Numbered from the stretch's first letter, positions 43,155 to 52,285 are shown. The stretch: 64,000 bases of DNA from Fulvivirga sp. (GCA_028280565.1 JANQLQ010000147.1:54268-118267); one strand, 5' to 3'. The notes: generated by a model not told the origin, from the letters alone. Numbers and translations: made by a program.

Positions 43155-46142
43155 ATGTTCAAGGCCTTTACCTTCCTGTCCTTTCTTAGCGCATATATGT
43201 TTGTGCAGCCGCCTTTAGAAGCACGAGAAAAGCATACCGTTCCGCCGGATTTTGCTACTTTCAGCTCGTTACCCATCCAGGCAGGGCTCACAAGCTATTC
43301 TGTAACCGATATCCTAAAGGACCAATACGGGTTTATATGGATTGCCACGGTGAACGGGATCAACCGTTTTGATGGCCACAGGGTCAAAAAATTCCTTGCC
43401 ACTGCGGCCCCGGGGGAAGGCCCGGCCAGTAACCGTATATCACAACTGGAAGAAGACGACCAGGATCACATCTGGATGTTTGATAGCTATAACCAGGTAT
43501 TGGTGGTATATTCTTCACGATCCTCCCGGTTCACCCCGGTAGCGCTTCCCGAAAATGATCTCATCCTGCACCTTACACAAGACCATGTGCACCAAACCTG
43601 GCTAAGCTCGGCTAGCAACGCCTACCTATGGAACCCTTCAGACTCCCTATTTCAGCCACATGCGTTGAGCAAATTGAACAAAAAACTGGAGAAGTATATG
43701 TCTCCTCAAAAGCGAATGCGCCCGATCGTGACCCGGCTTATGTCAACCCGGGAATTAACGGATACCTATTTCAATGCTCCCAAAGTGGATTCTGTATTTT
43801 CTGTTGCTCAATCCATCCTGCGTAACCTAGACCGTTTTTTAAAAGACTCAGCCCCGGCAAAGGTGAGTATTACCCTTGTGCGCGATGTAGTGGTCAGCCG
43901 TGACAGCGCCCTATGGGTGGCCACGGAAAATAACGGGCTTTTCCGGCTAAAGAAAGCCAAAGGAGAACACTGGACCGATGCAAGGCTGATCGTTGAACAA
44001 GCCTCTTACCATACCTATGAGCAAAACAAGCTCCCTAGCAACGATATCATGTCGTTGTACGAGGACAACGAGGGCATTTTGTGGGTAGGCACACGGGACA
44101 AGGGGATATTCTCTCATCACCGGAACCGGGAGCTGTTCGGCAAAGTGAACCGGGTAAGGCTGAAGGATGGCTGGGTAGAAATCGGCACGGTGAGGGCCAT
44201 TGCCGAAGATAAAAGGGGGCATACATGGGTAGGATCACAGGAAAACGGTGTATTTGAATTTGATACGGCCTTTAACTTTAAAAGGATCATCCGGGAAGAC
44301 CTGCCCAGCAATATCATCCGGGCGCTGCACTTCGACAAGACCGGTAAGCTTTGGATCGGGCATTATGAAGGACTAAGTCTTTACGACCCCTCCACCGGCC
44401 AGGTGAAAAATGACCTGCTTGCCAGGTACAAGGATATGGCCGCCGAATACGGTCACCCGGGACACTGCCGGGTATACGAGATCATTGAAGATCCGCAGGG
44501 CAACTTGTATATATCGTTCTGGTTTTTTGTTGTAAAATATAATCCCTACACACATCATAGTGAGATCATCGACCTATCCGCTGGGATATCTCCATCACAG
44601 CAAGCCCGGGACCCAATTAAGACACGGTGTATGATCTACAGTAATGATGACCGGGTCATTATAGGCAGCGAAAACTACGGTGTTTTTATCTTTGACCCTG
44701 CTACGGGTAAAGTAGAAAAACCGGCACCTGCTGGCATCCACCCCGCCTTGAGTGACAACATTTTCAAGATCACCCCGGGTCATGAGCCGGAAGAATATTT
44801 CCTTTCTTCCTCCGGGGGCATGTACCGGCTGAACATCGCCACTTTACAGATCTTCAGCGATCACAAATTAGCGCAAAACCATGCTCGTACCTATGCCACA
44901 TTACAGGATCATGAAGGTGCACTGTGGATCAGCACAGTTAATGGATTATGGTATTACCATGTTGCCAAGGACAGCCTCCAAAGGTTTGACTTTTATGATG
45001 GCCTGCCTAGCAATGAATTCACCAAAAATGGCCTGTTGCCCAAGGGAAACGGCCTGCTGGTCTTCGGTACTAACCGTGGGCTAGTGTATGTTGACCCAGC
45101 GAATTTCAAACAGCAAAAATCCGGGAAAACCAGGATGATACTTTACTACAAGGAGCATCACCTGGATGAGCGAGCTAAAATAACGCTCTCCAGCGAGGAA
45201 AAATCCCTAGGCCTCAACGTGCATTTCCCCAGCTATGTTACCCCTGAAACCAACCGGATCAGCTACCGAATCAAAGGCTGGGAAGAAGCCTGGCAAATAC
45301 AAGACGCAAGGGAAAACCTTATTTTCTATGAAAATGTACCCTACGGAAGCTACCTGCTAGAGGTGAAAGCCTATAATGAGAAAAACCTGGGGTTCGGGGA
45401 TTACCGTTCTATTGCCATTGTCAATCCACCTCCTTTTTGGAAATCATGGTGGTTTATCGTTCTGCTGGCCTTGCTTGCCGCTCTTCTTTCGTTTTGGATC
45501 CACCACCAGCGCATAACATTTTTACGAAAAGAAAAAGAAATAAAACTGGCGAATTATCAATCGGAGCTAAGCTTGCTCAAAAGCCAGATCACACCCCATT
45601 TTTTATTCAATACGCTGAATAATATTTACTCTTTGTGTGTTCTTGACCCTGCCCGGGCCGGGGATATCGTGATCAATCTCTCTAAAATGCTACGCTACAT
45701 GCTCTACGAATGCAGCACTGACCGGGTATTATTGGCAAAAGAAGTTAATTTTTTAAGGCAGTATGCAGCGCTGCAAAAAGAAAAAGGCTTTCGGGATGAG
45801 AGCGTTACCTTTAATATTACCGGGGAGATCGGGGACCAGGAAATTGTCCCGTTCTTATTGATCAACTTTGTAGAGAACAGCTTTAAGCACAGTGACCTGT
45901 CCCGGAATAAAAACGGTTATATCTACATTTTGGTAACCATAGATAACAATATACTTACATTCAATGCCCGGAATAGCTATGGACGGAGTAGTACGCTAGA
46001 GGGCGGCGACCTTCACAAGGGTTTGGGCATTGAGCATACCCGCAGGAGGTTGAACCTCTTCTACCCCGGGCAACATGAATTTAACATCAAAAGAGGGATT
46101 CAAACCTTCGAGATAAACCTGAAAATCAATCTTTCCATCTAA
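43155..46142 (+). CDS. LytS-type sensor histidine kinase with propeller sensor
   Basis: A 995-residue membrane sensor. Signal peptide (MFKAFTFLSFLSAYMFVQPP), then a large periplasmic two-component regulator propeller with many repeats (ILKDQYGFIWIATVNGINRF; LYEDNEGILWVGTRDKGIF; IAEDKRGHTWVGSQENGVFE; LQDHEGALWISTVNGLWYY), a Y_Y_Y domain (about 700-760), one membrane segment (about 765-785), and a LytS-class kinase: phospho-acceptor His815 in SQITPHFLFNTLNNIYSL, N-box INFVENSFKHSD (about 903-914) and GLGIEHTRRRLNLF (about 956-969). The ATPase is of the short LytS type. A -7 element TAGGTTTG (43128-43135) precedes it. Paired with the LytTR gene 10 bases downstream; likely controls the divergent TonB receptor. 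Confidence 0.92.
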   Translation: MFKAFTFLSFLSAYMFVQPPLEAREKHTVPPDFATFSSLPIQAGLTSYSVTDILKDQYGFIWIATVNGINRFDGHRVKKFLATAAPGEGPASNRISQLEEDDQDHIWMFDSYNQVLVVYSSRSSRFTPVALPENDLILHLTQDHVHQTWLSSASNAYLWNPSDSLFQPHALSKLNKKLEKYMSPQKRMRPIVTRLMSTRELTDTYFNAPKVDSVFSVAQSILRNLDRFLKDSAPAKVSITLVRDVVVSRDSALWVATENNGLFRLKKAKGEHWTDARLIVEQASYHTYEQNKLPSNDIMSLYEDNEGILWVGTRDKGIFSHHRNRELFGKVNRVRLKDGWVEIGTVRAIAEDKRGHTWVGSQENGVFEFDTAFNFKRIIREDLPSNIIRALHFDKTGKLWIGHYEGLSLYDPSTGQVKNDLLARYKDMAAEYGHPGHCRVYEIIEDPQGNLYISFWFFVVKYNPYTHHSEIIDLSAGISPSQQARDPIKTRCMIYSNDDRVIIGSENYGVFIFDPATGKVEKPAPAGIHPALSDNIFKITPGHEPEEYFLSSSGGMYRLNIATLQIFSDHKLAQNHARTYATLQDHEGALWISTVNGLWYYHVAKDSLQRFDFYDGLPSNEFTKNGLLPKGNGLLVFGTNRGLVYVDPANFKQQKSGKTRMILYYKEHHLDERAKITLSSEEKSLGLNVHFPSYVTPETNRISYRIKGWEEAWQIQDARENLIFYENVPYGSYLLEVKAYNEKNLGFGDYRSIAIVNPPPFWKSWWFIVLLALLAALLSFWIHHQRITFLRKEKEIKLANYQSELSLLKSQITPHFLFNTLNNIYSLCVLDPARAGDIVINLSKMLRYMLYECSTDRVLLAKEVNFLRQYAALQKEKGFRDESVTFNITGEIGDQEIVPFLLINFVENSFKHSDLSRNKNGYIYILVTIDNNILTFNARNSYGRSSTLEGGDLHKGLGIEHTRRRLNLFYPGQHEFNIKRGIQTFEINLKINLSI

Positions 46143-46152
46143 TCGACACATT

Positions 46153-46905
46153 ATGACTTTACGGACATTGGTAGTAGATGATGAAGTACACGCCAGGAAT
46201 ATACTCACGCATTATATTGATCAGCTCCCGTTCATGACCCTGGCCGGGCAATACAGTAACTGCCTAGACTGCTTTGAAGAGAATGACCTGGATGAAATAG
46301 ACCTGATCCTGCTGGACATCAATTTGCCACAGGTAAATGGCCTACAATTTTCCAGGACCATACGCTCTTATAAAACGGAAGTGATCTTCACCACCGCTTA
46401 TTCTGACCATGCCCTGGAAAGCTATGCGCTCAGTGCCGTGGACTACCTGCTGAAACCGATAGAATTTGAACGATTCAAGCAAGCGGCTGAAAAGGCCAGG
46501 GGCCTGGTGGAAATGAAGACGCTGAAAGATAAAAATGAAAGTCAGAATATTAGTGAGACCACACGAAGGGCCTTGAACAAAGGCATTTTGTTTGTGAAAT
46601 CAGATTATAAAATTCACCGCATACGCTTGGACCAGATCTGTTTCATCGAAGGTTACCAAGAGTATGTCAAGATCCATTTCGAGGATCAACGCAGCATCCT
46701 CACGCTACTATCACTCAAAAGACTGGCCGACGTATTGCCCAAAGGCCGTTTCATCAGGATTCACAAATCCTACATCATTAACGTCGATTACATTGAAAAC
46801 CTGCACCTGAAAAACATATGGGTAGCAGGAAACGAACTCAAAATAGGTAAAAACTACGAAGAAGAACTGAACAGGTACATCCATGACCATGCCCTGTTCA
46901 GGTAG
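46153..46905 (+). CDS. LytTR family response regulator
   Basis: A 250-residue response regulator. Receiver: acidic pair Asp9-Asp10, phospho-acceptor Asp55 in LLLDINLPQVNGL, Thr80-Thr81 (FTTAYSDHALESY) and Lys101 (DYLLKPIEFE). LytTR DNA-binding domain from about 145: ILFVKSDYKIHRIRLDQICF, YIEGYQEYVKIHF-type strand and FIRIHKSYIINVDYIENLHL. Cotranscribed with the sensor kinase. In other bacteria LytTR regulators bind direct repeats; targets here probably include the divergent TonB receptor. Confidence 0.93.
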   Translation: MTLRTLVVDDEVHARNILTHYIDQLPFMTLAGQYSNCLDCFEENDLDEIDLILLDINLPQVNGLQFSRTIRSYKTEVIFTTAYSDHALESYALSAVDYLLKPIEFERFKQAAEKARGLVEMKTLKDKNESQNISETTRRALNKGILFVKSDYKIHRIRLDQICFIEGYQEYVKIHFEDQRSILTLLSLKRLADVLPKGRFIRIHKSYIINVDYIENLHLKNIWVAGNELKIGKNYEEELNRYIHDHALFR

Positions 46906-46919
46906 TCGGGTTCAAGGTT

Positions 46920-47270
46920 GAATTTGGGTGTAGCAATCTCAAAAACAGTTGCTGATCATCGCTGAGTATGGTTAGAGGCTTTTGTTTTTACCATCATGGC
47001 GAGTGGTGCTATTTTCCCGAAAATGCATGGAGTGGGGATGGACAAAACGGGAAAAATAATCGTAACAGCGAGCCTGGCGTGGCCAGTGGGCCGGTTACGA
47101 AGCTGCCCCCTTCTCGTGTGTGATCGAATGGAACCTGTTCTCGTTCCACGAGTGGGAGATCGCTTCACGCATCGCTAAGGCCAGCACGCTAGGTTCGCGA
47201 TGACGATAAGAACAGGGTATGTCGCAGGTAATGGAAACATTTTCAAAAAATGCTTAAAGTGGGGATGACA
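46920..47270. repeat. diverged GCGAG/GATGACG repeat region
   Basis: AATCTCAAAAACAG (about 46936), GCGAGCCTGGCGTGGC and TTCGCGATGACGATAAGAAC are words also found in the element at 55873-56102. The region 46906-47751 contains no supported gene and is largely repeats. Confidence 0.5.
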
Positions 47271-47284
47271 TGACTCAATTTCTC

Positions 47285-47530
47285 CAGGTTTAGGTTAAAA
47301 AGGATCGTCATTCCGGCCGGTGGTAAGGGTGCAGGCTTGTGTGAGCGCCGGGATCTGCTGGGTCGTTGAACGTGAACCGTTTTTTTTGAGTGTACCGGGT
47401 TTTCGTTTCACGACTTCGCAGATTCCTACGTAGTGATCCCAATGGGGCTTGTCACACCTAGCCCAACGCACAGGATGCAAAGGAAATGACGGTGTGAGAA
47501 AGTAAGGAATGTTGATCAAGGGGTGGAATG
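47285..47530. repeat. dispersed repeat, family A copy 3
   Basis: ATCTGCTGGGTCGTTGAACG, TTTTGAGTGTACCGGGTTTT, CGTTTCACGACTTCGCAGAT and AACGCACAGGATGCAAAGGA follow in the same order as at 56252-56360, the part that the copy at 10958 lacks. Similarity to the outer part is weaker. Confidence 0.75.
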
Positions 47531-47571
47531 AGGTAGGTTTAGTTTTCAAGAAAGCAATGTGCAGGTTCTAT

Positions 47572-47685
47572 CTCACCGGGTATTAAACTGGTACCCTTGA
47601 ACTGGTACGCGTTTGCAACGCGTACCCATTGAGTACCAAGGGGCACCCAAGCCAGCATTTGTAATGCGGGTCTCCAACGCTCACC
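47572..47685 (+). repeat. REP-like repeat, family D copy 1
   Basis: 114 bases: GGTACGCGTT-TGC-AACGCGTACC is a perfect 10-base stem with loop TGC, and GCATT-TGT-AATGC is a second stem. The whole unit is present again, inverted, at 51946-52060 with few changes. Such stems are typical of REP elements moved by RAYT transposases; no RAYT gene lies in the window. Confidence 0.8.
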
Positions 47686-47751
47686 ATGATCAAGACGAAA
47701 AACTACCCATCGCAAAACCAGCGCTCCCCAGTAATCTTCCCTGGCAGCACA

Positions 47752-48576
47752 TCACTCAGCACCCCGTTGCTGCATAAATTCATGATACGCCTGTAACCGA
47801 TCCGTGTTAATATAATCCACACCCAGCGAGAGCAGGGCTTCCCAAACCGCAGGCGTATCAGGTATCGCCCATAGCCTTAGCTTTTTCCCTTCCCCGTGCA
47901 CACGTTCTGCCAGCTTGGAGATAGCCGCTTTATCCTTCGCTGGCATTTCCCCGGTACCGTCCCAGGCGGCATGTCTTTTATAATGATCACTGATGATGGG
48001 CATAAGCGCAGGGGAAATATTTTTTCCAAGATCGGAAGGACGTCCATCTAAGACCGCGAATTTGCTATTACCTGCCAGTACCCTCTTGATCGGCCGGTTT
48101 CCCGAGATAAACACATGCACGGGACCTGTATCACCTTCAGCAGACGCGCGAACAAGGATATGCTCATATTTTTGCAGGTAACGTTCCAGCACCTTGTAGG
48201 TAGGCTTAGCGGCACTTTTAAAATCTACCATGAGGAAAAAGGGGCCGTTATCACCGGGATATACCTGTCCGTCGTTACGTTCAATATGGCTGGCCAGCGG
48301 GGCGAGATAAACCTTTTCCAGTGTCCGTTTTTTATCTATGGTCTCGGGAAGATCGTGATAGACATACAACTCGTTATCCACCGCATACACATCGGCCTCT
48401 ACGATGGTAAATCCAAACTCCAAAGCATCGAGCAGCGGGCGTTTGTGTTCATAATCATTGTGTGCATGAGCATTCTGAAGCGGGAAAATTTGCGCTGGCA
48501 AGACATGATGTGCGCCTGCAAAAATCAGTAAAAGATGCAAAATCCTGGTAAGCATGAGATAAGGTATAAGGTTCAT
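47752..48576 (-). CDS. exported PI-PLC/GDPD-type phosphodiesterase
   Basis: A 274-residue exported protein; ATG at 48576 gives signal peptide LTRILHLLLIFAGAHHVLPA. TIM-barrel phosphodiesterase: NAHAHNDYEHKRPLLDALE (35-53) with His37/His39, Glu60 and Asp62 in TIVEADVY, and His74 in YVYHD. These match the catalytic His pair and the metal ligands of the PI-PLC/glycerophosphodiesterase superfamily. C-terminal KLRLWAIPDTPAVWEALLSL and GVDYINTDRL is the usual GDPD end. Probably hydrolyses a phosphodiester in the periplasm; exact substrate unclear. Confidence 0.88.
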   Translation of the reverse strand: MNLIPYLMLTRILHLLLIFAGAHHVLPAQIFPLQNAHAHNDYEHKRPLLDALEFGFTIVEADVYAVDNELYVYHDLPETIDKKRTLEKVYLAPLASHIERNDGQVYPGDNGPFFLMVDFKSAAKPTYKVLERYLQKYEHILVRASAEGDTGPVHVFISGNRPIKRVLAGNSKFAVLDGRPSDLGKNISPALMPIISDHYKRHAAWDGTGEMPAKDKAAISKLAERVHGEGKKLRLWAIPDTPAVWEALLSLGVDYINTDRLQAYHEFMQQRGAE

Positions 48577-48891
48577 TTTAGTATATGTCCTGGACATTAG
48601 GATATGATCCGGACCTAGGATCGATATTCCAGGATAACAATAATAAGTAAACCAGTGCAGTATCCAAATCTTTACATCTTTGCCCAGGGTGTACCGGCGC
48701 AAATAACGGGATCGAAGATCCCGGGTCCAGGTTCCGGGCAAACGCCGGTTTCCCAATATTTACCAAATAATAACTGTCCTCTATCAGACCATCAATATTA
48801 ATTATGAATGACTTAGCCAACATGAGGAACGAAATTCTGTTATATTTGTGTTTCCAATTTGAATGTAAAGGAATTCACAAAAAATAAAATA
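48577..48891. other. divergent promoter region
   Basis: Separates the phosphodiesterase and thioredoxin genes. Holds a TAnnTTTG element (48841-48848) for thioredoxin and short palindromes such as GGGATC-GAA-GATCCC. No gene. Confidence 0.45.
48841..48848 (+). promoter_or_regulatory. -7 element TATATTTG of the thioredoxin gene
   Basis: Exact TAnnTTTG match 43 bases before the ATG at 48892. A TTG at the expected spacing is missing, so the -33 part is weak. Confidence 0.5.
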
Positions 48892-49215
48892 ATGAGCAAG
48901 ACAATTGAACTAACGGACGCCAATTTCGAAGAAGTTGTAAATGGCGAACAACCGGTACTTGTTGATTTCTGGGCTGAATGGTGCGGACCTTGTAAAATGA
49001 TCGGGCCTGTAGTGGAAGAATTGGCGGGTGATTATGATGGTAAGGCCGTGATCGGCAAAGTGAACGTGGATGAAAATCCTAATGTTTCTGCTAAATATGG
49101 CATACGCAGCATCCCGACTTTACTTGTATTCAAAGGGGGTGAGATCGTTGACAAACAAGTAGGAGCGGTTCCTAAAGGAGTTTTATCTCAAAAGCTTGAT
49201 GCCCAGTTGGCATAA
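48892..49215 (+). CDS. trxA: thioredoxin
   Basis: A 107-residue thioredoxin; the ATG at 48892 gives the usual length, an in-frame ATG at 48859 would add 11 residues. Seen: VLVDFWAEWCGPCKMIGPVV (22-41) with redox Cys31 and Cys34, cis-Pro in SIPTLLVFKGG (about 74-84), and the buried Asp25. Cytoplasmic disulfide reductase acting with thioredoxin reductase. Single-gene unit with its own -7 element and a strong terminator. Confidence 0.97.
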   Translation: MSKTIELTDANFEEVVNGEQPVLVDFWAEWCGPCKMIGPVVEELAGDYDGKAVIGKVNVDENPNVSAKYGIRSIPTLLVFKGGEIVDKQVGAVPKGVLSQKLDAQLA

Positions 49216-49237
49216 GTAATATCAAAATATTTCTTAC

Positions 49238-49267
49238 AAAAAAGGTGACTTTCCAGTCACCTTTTTT
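49238..49267 (+). terminator. Rho-independent terminator of thioredoxin gene
   Basis: AAAAAAGGTGACT (49238-49250) / AGTCACCTTTTTT (49255-49267) is perfectly complementary with loop TTCC and a T run. It works in both directions in principle. Confidence 0.92.
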
Positions 49268-49281
49268 GTTCTATCCGTACT

Positions 49282-49527
49282 ATGGGTTTTGCCAGTCAAG
49301 CTTTTACAAGCATTAAGAATAACCACAAACTCCTCGGGGGGAAAACAACTTTAAAGAAAAGGTTAGACCAATGGTATGGCAAGGCTTACAGTAAACCCAG
49401 TTATGATGAACTAAAAGAATGGAAAAAAAGTGAACGCGCCCGTAAGAAACAGCTGGCTTTAGTCATTGTTGCATTAATGGGTATATTCACTCTCTTTAGT
49501 GTATTTATAATCATAATGTTTCAGTGA
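49282..49527 (+). CDS. small single-pass membrane protein
   Basis: 81 residues: a basic cytoplasmic N-terminal part (KLLGGKTTLKKRLDQWYGKA; ELKEWKKSERARKKQLA) and one C-terminal membrane segment (LVIVALMGIFTLFSVFIIIM). Similar small basic proteins with a C-terminal anchor are common in Bacteroidota and have no assigned function. Its stop is followed one base later by a possible 38-residue membrane microprotein. Confidence 0.65.
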   Translation: MGFASQAFTSIKNNHKLLGGKTTLKKRLDQWYGKAYSKPSYDELKEWKKSERARKKQLALVIVALMGIFTLFSVFIIIMFQ

Positions 49528-49528
49528 T

Positions 49529-49645
49529 ATGGAAATTTCTCTTCTATCATTGAGCCTGGTACTCATCCTTCTCACCTGGGCATCACTCACCATCTTAAAA
49601 ATATTTCGATGTAGTGCTGAGAGCCCTGCTGATAGGGCATCTTGA
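49529..49645 (+). CDS. possible 38-residue membrane microprotein
   Basis: ATG one base after the upstream stop; 38 codons to TGA at 49643. The N-terminal two thirds are one hydrophobic segment (MEISLLSLSLVLILLTWASL), ending in a short polar tail. Support is only the tight spacing and the membrane-like composition. The rest of the gap to 49735 is empty. Confidence 0.35.
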   Translation: MEISLLSLSLVLILLTWASLTILKIFRCSAESPADRAS

Positions 49646-49735
49646 ACCTTCCTTGTAATACTTTTTCCAATCGTAGGACCGTTAGTCTTCAATATAAGAA
49701 CACATCGTTTTTACCCTCCGGCAAAAAACAATGTG

Positions 49736-50626
49736 TTATTCCACTTTGATGCTCGTGATCAATTCTTCAATTTCCGTGCTGCCCGGGACGGAAGCTCGTG
49801 CTTTTTCCAAGTCACTCAGCGCTGTTTCTTTATTGCCCAGCACCAACTCAAACCTAGCCAAACTCGTATGTGGTAAAGCTTCTGCAGGAAAGATCAACCG
49901 GTTGATCTCATACGCTACCCTCGCTTCGGTCATTTGAAACGAGGAAAAAAGGACAAGCCCATACGTGTTCAATTCATACTTGTTTTTCACTTTGCCCTTG
50001 TAGGTTATCGCTAATGAATCTTTCATTGCCAGTACATCTTGCGCTTCGTATTCTTCAAAAAGGCGCTCCAGGGCCTGTACAACCTCATAATGAGGAGTGT
50101 ATCCCTCACCTTTTGAAATCGTGAGTACATCTTTTTCCAAGGATATTTTAGGAGATTCTACGATACGGCCGACCTCAATTGAATCTTTGTAGAAAATAAA
50201 GGTGGGAACCCGGTGGATGTTCAACCCAATCTCCTCCCTACCAGGGCTTTGTTTGTAATTTTGGAACGTCCTATCCACAGCCACCAAATTGACCTTTTGG
50301 CGGTCAAAACCTATAGCATTCAGCACCTTATAAAACCTAGGCACCTCCCTGCGGCTGTCACCACACCATGTACCCATGAAAAGAGCAATGGAATCAAAAT
50401 TGGCAGCTTGACCGGAAAGCTGGCGAATTACGTCTTTATCCATTGTGTAATCATCATAAGTGGGCTTAAACCATTCCCTGAACGGCTTCTTTTCGAGCTG
50501 TTTTACCGAAGCTTGGCCTAACAATTTGGAATTCCCCTGATCGTCCGTGATCAAGATCGTATTTTGAGCCTGGGACAGTGCCCCACCGGCCAGCAAAAGA
50601 AAAATGATGAACATTGTATTTTTCAT
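49736..50626 (-). CDS. exported thioredoxin-like protein with CxxS site
   Basis: A 296-residue exported protein; ATG at 50626 gives signal peptide MFIIFLLLAGGALSQAQ. Thioredoxin-like fold: DSIALFMGTWCGDSRREVPR (78-97) has Cys88-Gly-Asp-Ser91 in place of CxxC, and RVPTFIFYKDS holds the cis-Pro. The C-terminal part (about 200-296) is helical and TPR-like (ALPHTSLARFELVLGNKETA). A single-Cys site fits isomerase or glutathione/low-redox roles but not a standard disulfide reductase. Single-gene unit. Confidence 0.85.
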   Translation of the reverse strand: MKNTMFIIFLLLAGGALSQAQNTILITDDQGNSKLLGQASVKQLEKKPFREWFKPTYDDYTMDKDVIRQLSGQAANFDSIALFMGTWCGDSRREVPRFYKVLNAIGFDRQKVNLVAVDRTFQNYKQSPGREEIGLNIHRVPTFIFYKDSIEVGRIVESPKISLEKDVLTISKGEGYTPHYEVVQALERLFEEYEAQDVLAMKDSLAITYKGKVKNKYELNTYGLVLFSSFQMTEARVAYEINRLIFPAEALPHTSLARFELVLGNKETALSDLEKARASVPGSTEIEELITSIKVE

Positions 50627-50777
50627 AACAAGTTGATTTTTTTTCGAATGTAGCGGGATAAGGCTCATTGGCGTGTTAATGATTTTATAATAAATGTTAA
50701 TGAGCTGTTAAAGCTTTCGTAAAGGGGCCTTCTCGGTTTCCCGATCTTTCCTATTTTCGCACTTTAACATTGTACCC

Positions 50778-51638
50778 TTGAAAACTCCTGCACACCTATC
50801 ACGGATCATAGAGCTTAATTTCGCCATGATCTTCATGAGTACGTCGGGCCCCTTGGGCAGGTATATCACCATGCCGCCGCCGGTTACTATCTGGTGGAGG
50901 TGCTTGGCAGCTATGGCCTTTTTAGGCTTATTCTGCTGGTGGTGGAAAATAAGTTTAAAGATCCATAACAAGCGTGACAATTCTGCGCTGCTCATCGGCG
51001 GGCTCCTGCTAGGAGGACACTGGATCTGCTATTTCTTTGCTTTGCAATACTCTACCGTGGCTATAGGCATGTTATCTTTATTTACATACCCGGCTTTTAC
51101 CGCTATTTTAGAGCCTATCATCCTCAAAACCCGTTTCAGGGTCTCCCACGTTTTATTGGGGGCTTTAGCCATGCTGGGGATCTACTTTTTGGCGCCAAGC
51201 TTTGACCTAAAAGACGACTACACTAAGGGGATCGTTCTTGGGCTCATCTCCTCTGTTTTATATGCCCTGCGAAATATATTTCTGAAACATAAAGTAGAAC
51301 GTTACCCGGGCTCCACGCTCATGTTTTACCAACTCGTGGTGGTAACCGTGCTATTATGGCCTGTACTGTTCCTATGGGATACTTCGGGTATAGCGGACCA
51401 ATGGCTACCTACCCTCACCTTAGCACTCGTGACTACGGCCATTGGCCACACCCTTTTTGTCATGAGCTTCAAGCATTTTTCCATAAGTACTGCTAGCATT
51501 ATCAGCAGCAGCCAGCCTATTTATGGGATCATTATGGGTATAGTATTCTTAAATGAAATACCGAGCTGGAATACGGTTATCGGGGGCGTCCTTATCATTA
51601 CTACCGTTGTGGTAGAAAGTATTAGGTCGTATCGTTAA
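50778..51638 (+). CDS. EamA/DMT family transporter
   Basis: A 286-residue inner-membrane transporter with ten membrane segments in two EamA halves. The start is TTG at 50778: it keeps the whole first segment (HLSRIIELNFAMIFMSTSGP), whereas the next ATG (50826) would cut it. Seen: GRYITMPPPVTIWWRCLAAM (27-46), LGGHWICYFFALQYSTVAIG (about 78-97), GIVLGLISSVLYALRNIFLK and SISTASIISSSQPIYGIIMG. Exports or imports small metabolites; substrate unknown. Confidence 0.9.
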   Translation: MKTPAHLSRIIELNFAMIFMSTSGPLGRYITMPPPVTIWWRCLAAMAFLGLFCWWWKISLKIHNKRDNSALLIGGLLLGGHWICYFFALQYSTVAIGMLSLFTYPAFTAILEPIILKTRFRVSHVLLGALAMLGIYFLAPSFDLKDDYTKGIVLGLISSVLYALRNIFLKHKVERYPGSTLMFYQLVVVTVLLWPVLFLWDTSGIADQWLPTLTLALVTTAIGHTLFVMSFKHFSISTASIISSSQPIYGIIMGIVFLNEIPSWNTVIGGVLIITTVVVESIRSYR

Positions 51639-51729
51639 AAGTTCAATGGACCGGGATGGAATTACCCCAACCTGTTGAGTTGGACTTAGGATTAAAGTAT
51701 TCAAACTCGTCTAAAACCATAATTTTAAC

Positions 51730-51745
51730 CGTCATTGCGATGACG
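51730..51745. repeat. collapsed CGTCATTGCGATGACG palindrome
   Basis: CGTCAT-TGCG-ATGACG, the core of the CGTCATTGCGAG element seen in larger form at 55920-56035. The rest of 51639-51945 shows nothing else. Confidence 0.5.
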
Positions 51746-51945
51746 ACGATAGGAAGAAGAAGTAATCATAGTCAAGGGCCACTATGACATACTTCTGTAA
51801 TATGTTAAAAATCAAAAGGTCTTGAAAATTGTTGATCTTCTCGCCTGCAAAAACACTCTCTTGGGTAGATTGCTTAATGTTATAAGTTTGGTAGGCAACT
51901 CTCTTCGTCCCGGTTTCACAAAAAGAAGTTTTCCGCCTGGATTAC

Positions 51946-52060
51946 GGTGAGCGTTGGAGACCCGCATTACAAATGCTGGAGCCAGTGCCCCCTTAGGACT
52001 CAATGGGTACGCGTTGCAAACGCGTACCAGTTCAAGGGTACCAGTTTAATACCCGGTGAG
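51946..52060 (-). repeat. REP-like repeat, family D copy 2 (inverted)
   Basis: Reverse complement of the unit at 47572-47685 with a few changes: GAGCGTTGGAGACCCGCATT, CAATGGGTACGCGTTGCAAA, GGTACCAGTTTAATACCCGG. The stem GGTACGCGTT-TGC-AACGCGTACC is here shortened by one base at the centre (GTACGCGTTGCAAACGCGTAC). Confidence 0.8.
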
Positions 52061-52194
52061 TTTGAACCTACACATGGTTTCCTTGAAAACTAAGCTTAGG
52101 CATAAGCCGATCTCATTTCTCCCCCCCTAGGTCGTCATTCTTGATACCCGTGCCCTGGGATAGGCGCAACAAAGAACCTGTGAATCTGGACTCG

Positions 52195-52285
52195 ATTAAA
52201 AAATGATCGTCATTCCGGGCCGGTAGTCGTGAGAGGGCGCATTGGGAGAGCCAGAATCTGCTTTATTGTAGAACGGAAGCTACTC
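52195..52285. repeat. dispersed repeat, family A copy 4 (short)
   Basis: GATCGTCATTCCGGGCCGGT, AGTCGTGAGAGGGCG, AGAGCCAGAATCTGC and GTAGAACGGAAGCTAC match the series at 63791-63890. The 51639-52402 gap holds no gene. Confidence 0.7.

Noticed and set aside
46996..47178. 60-codon frame in the 46.9-47.7 kb gap
   Set aside because: Lies fully in repeats shared with other intergenic sites.
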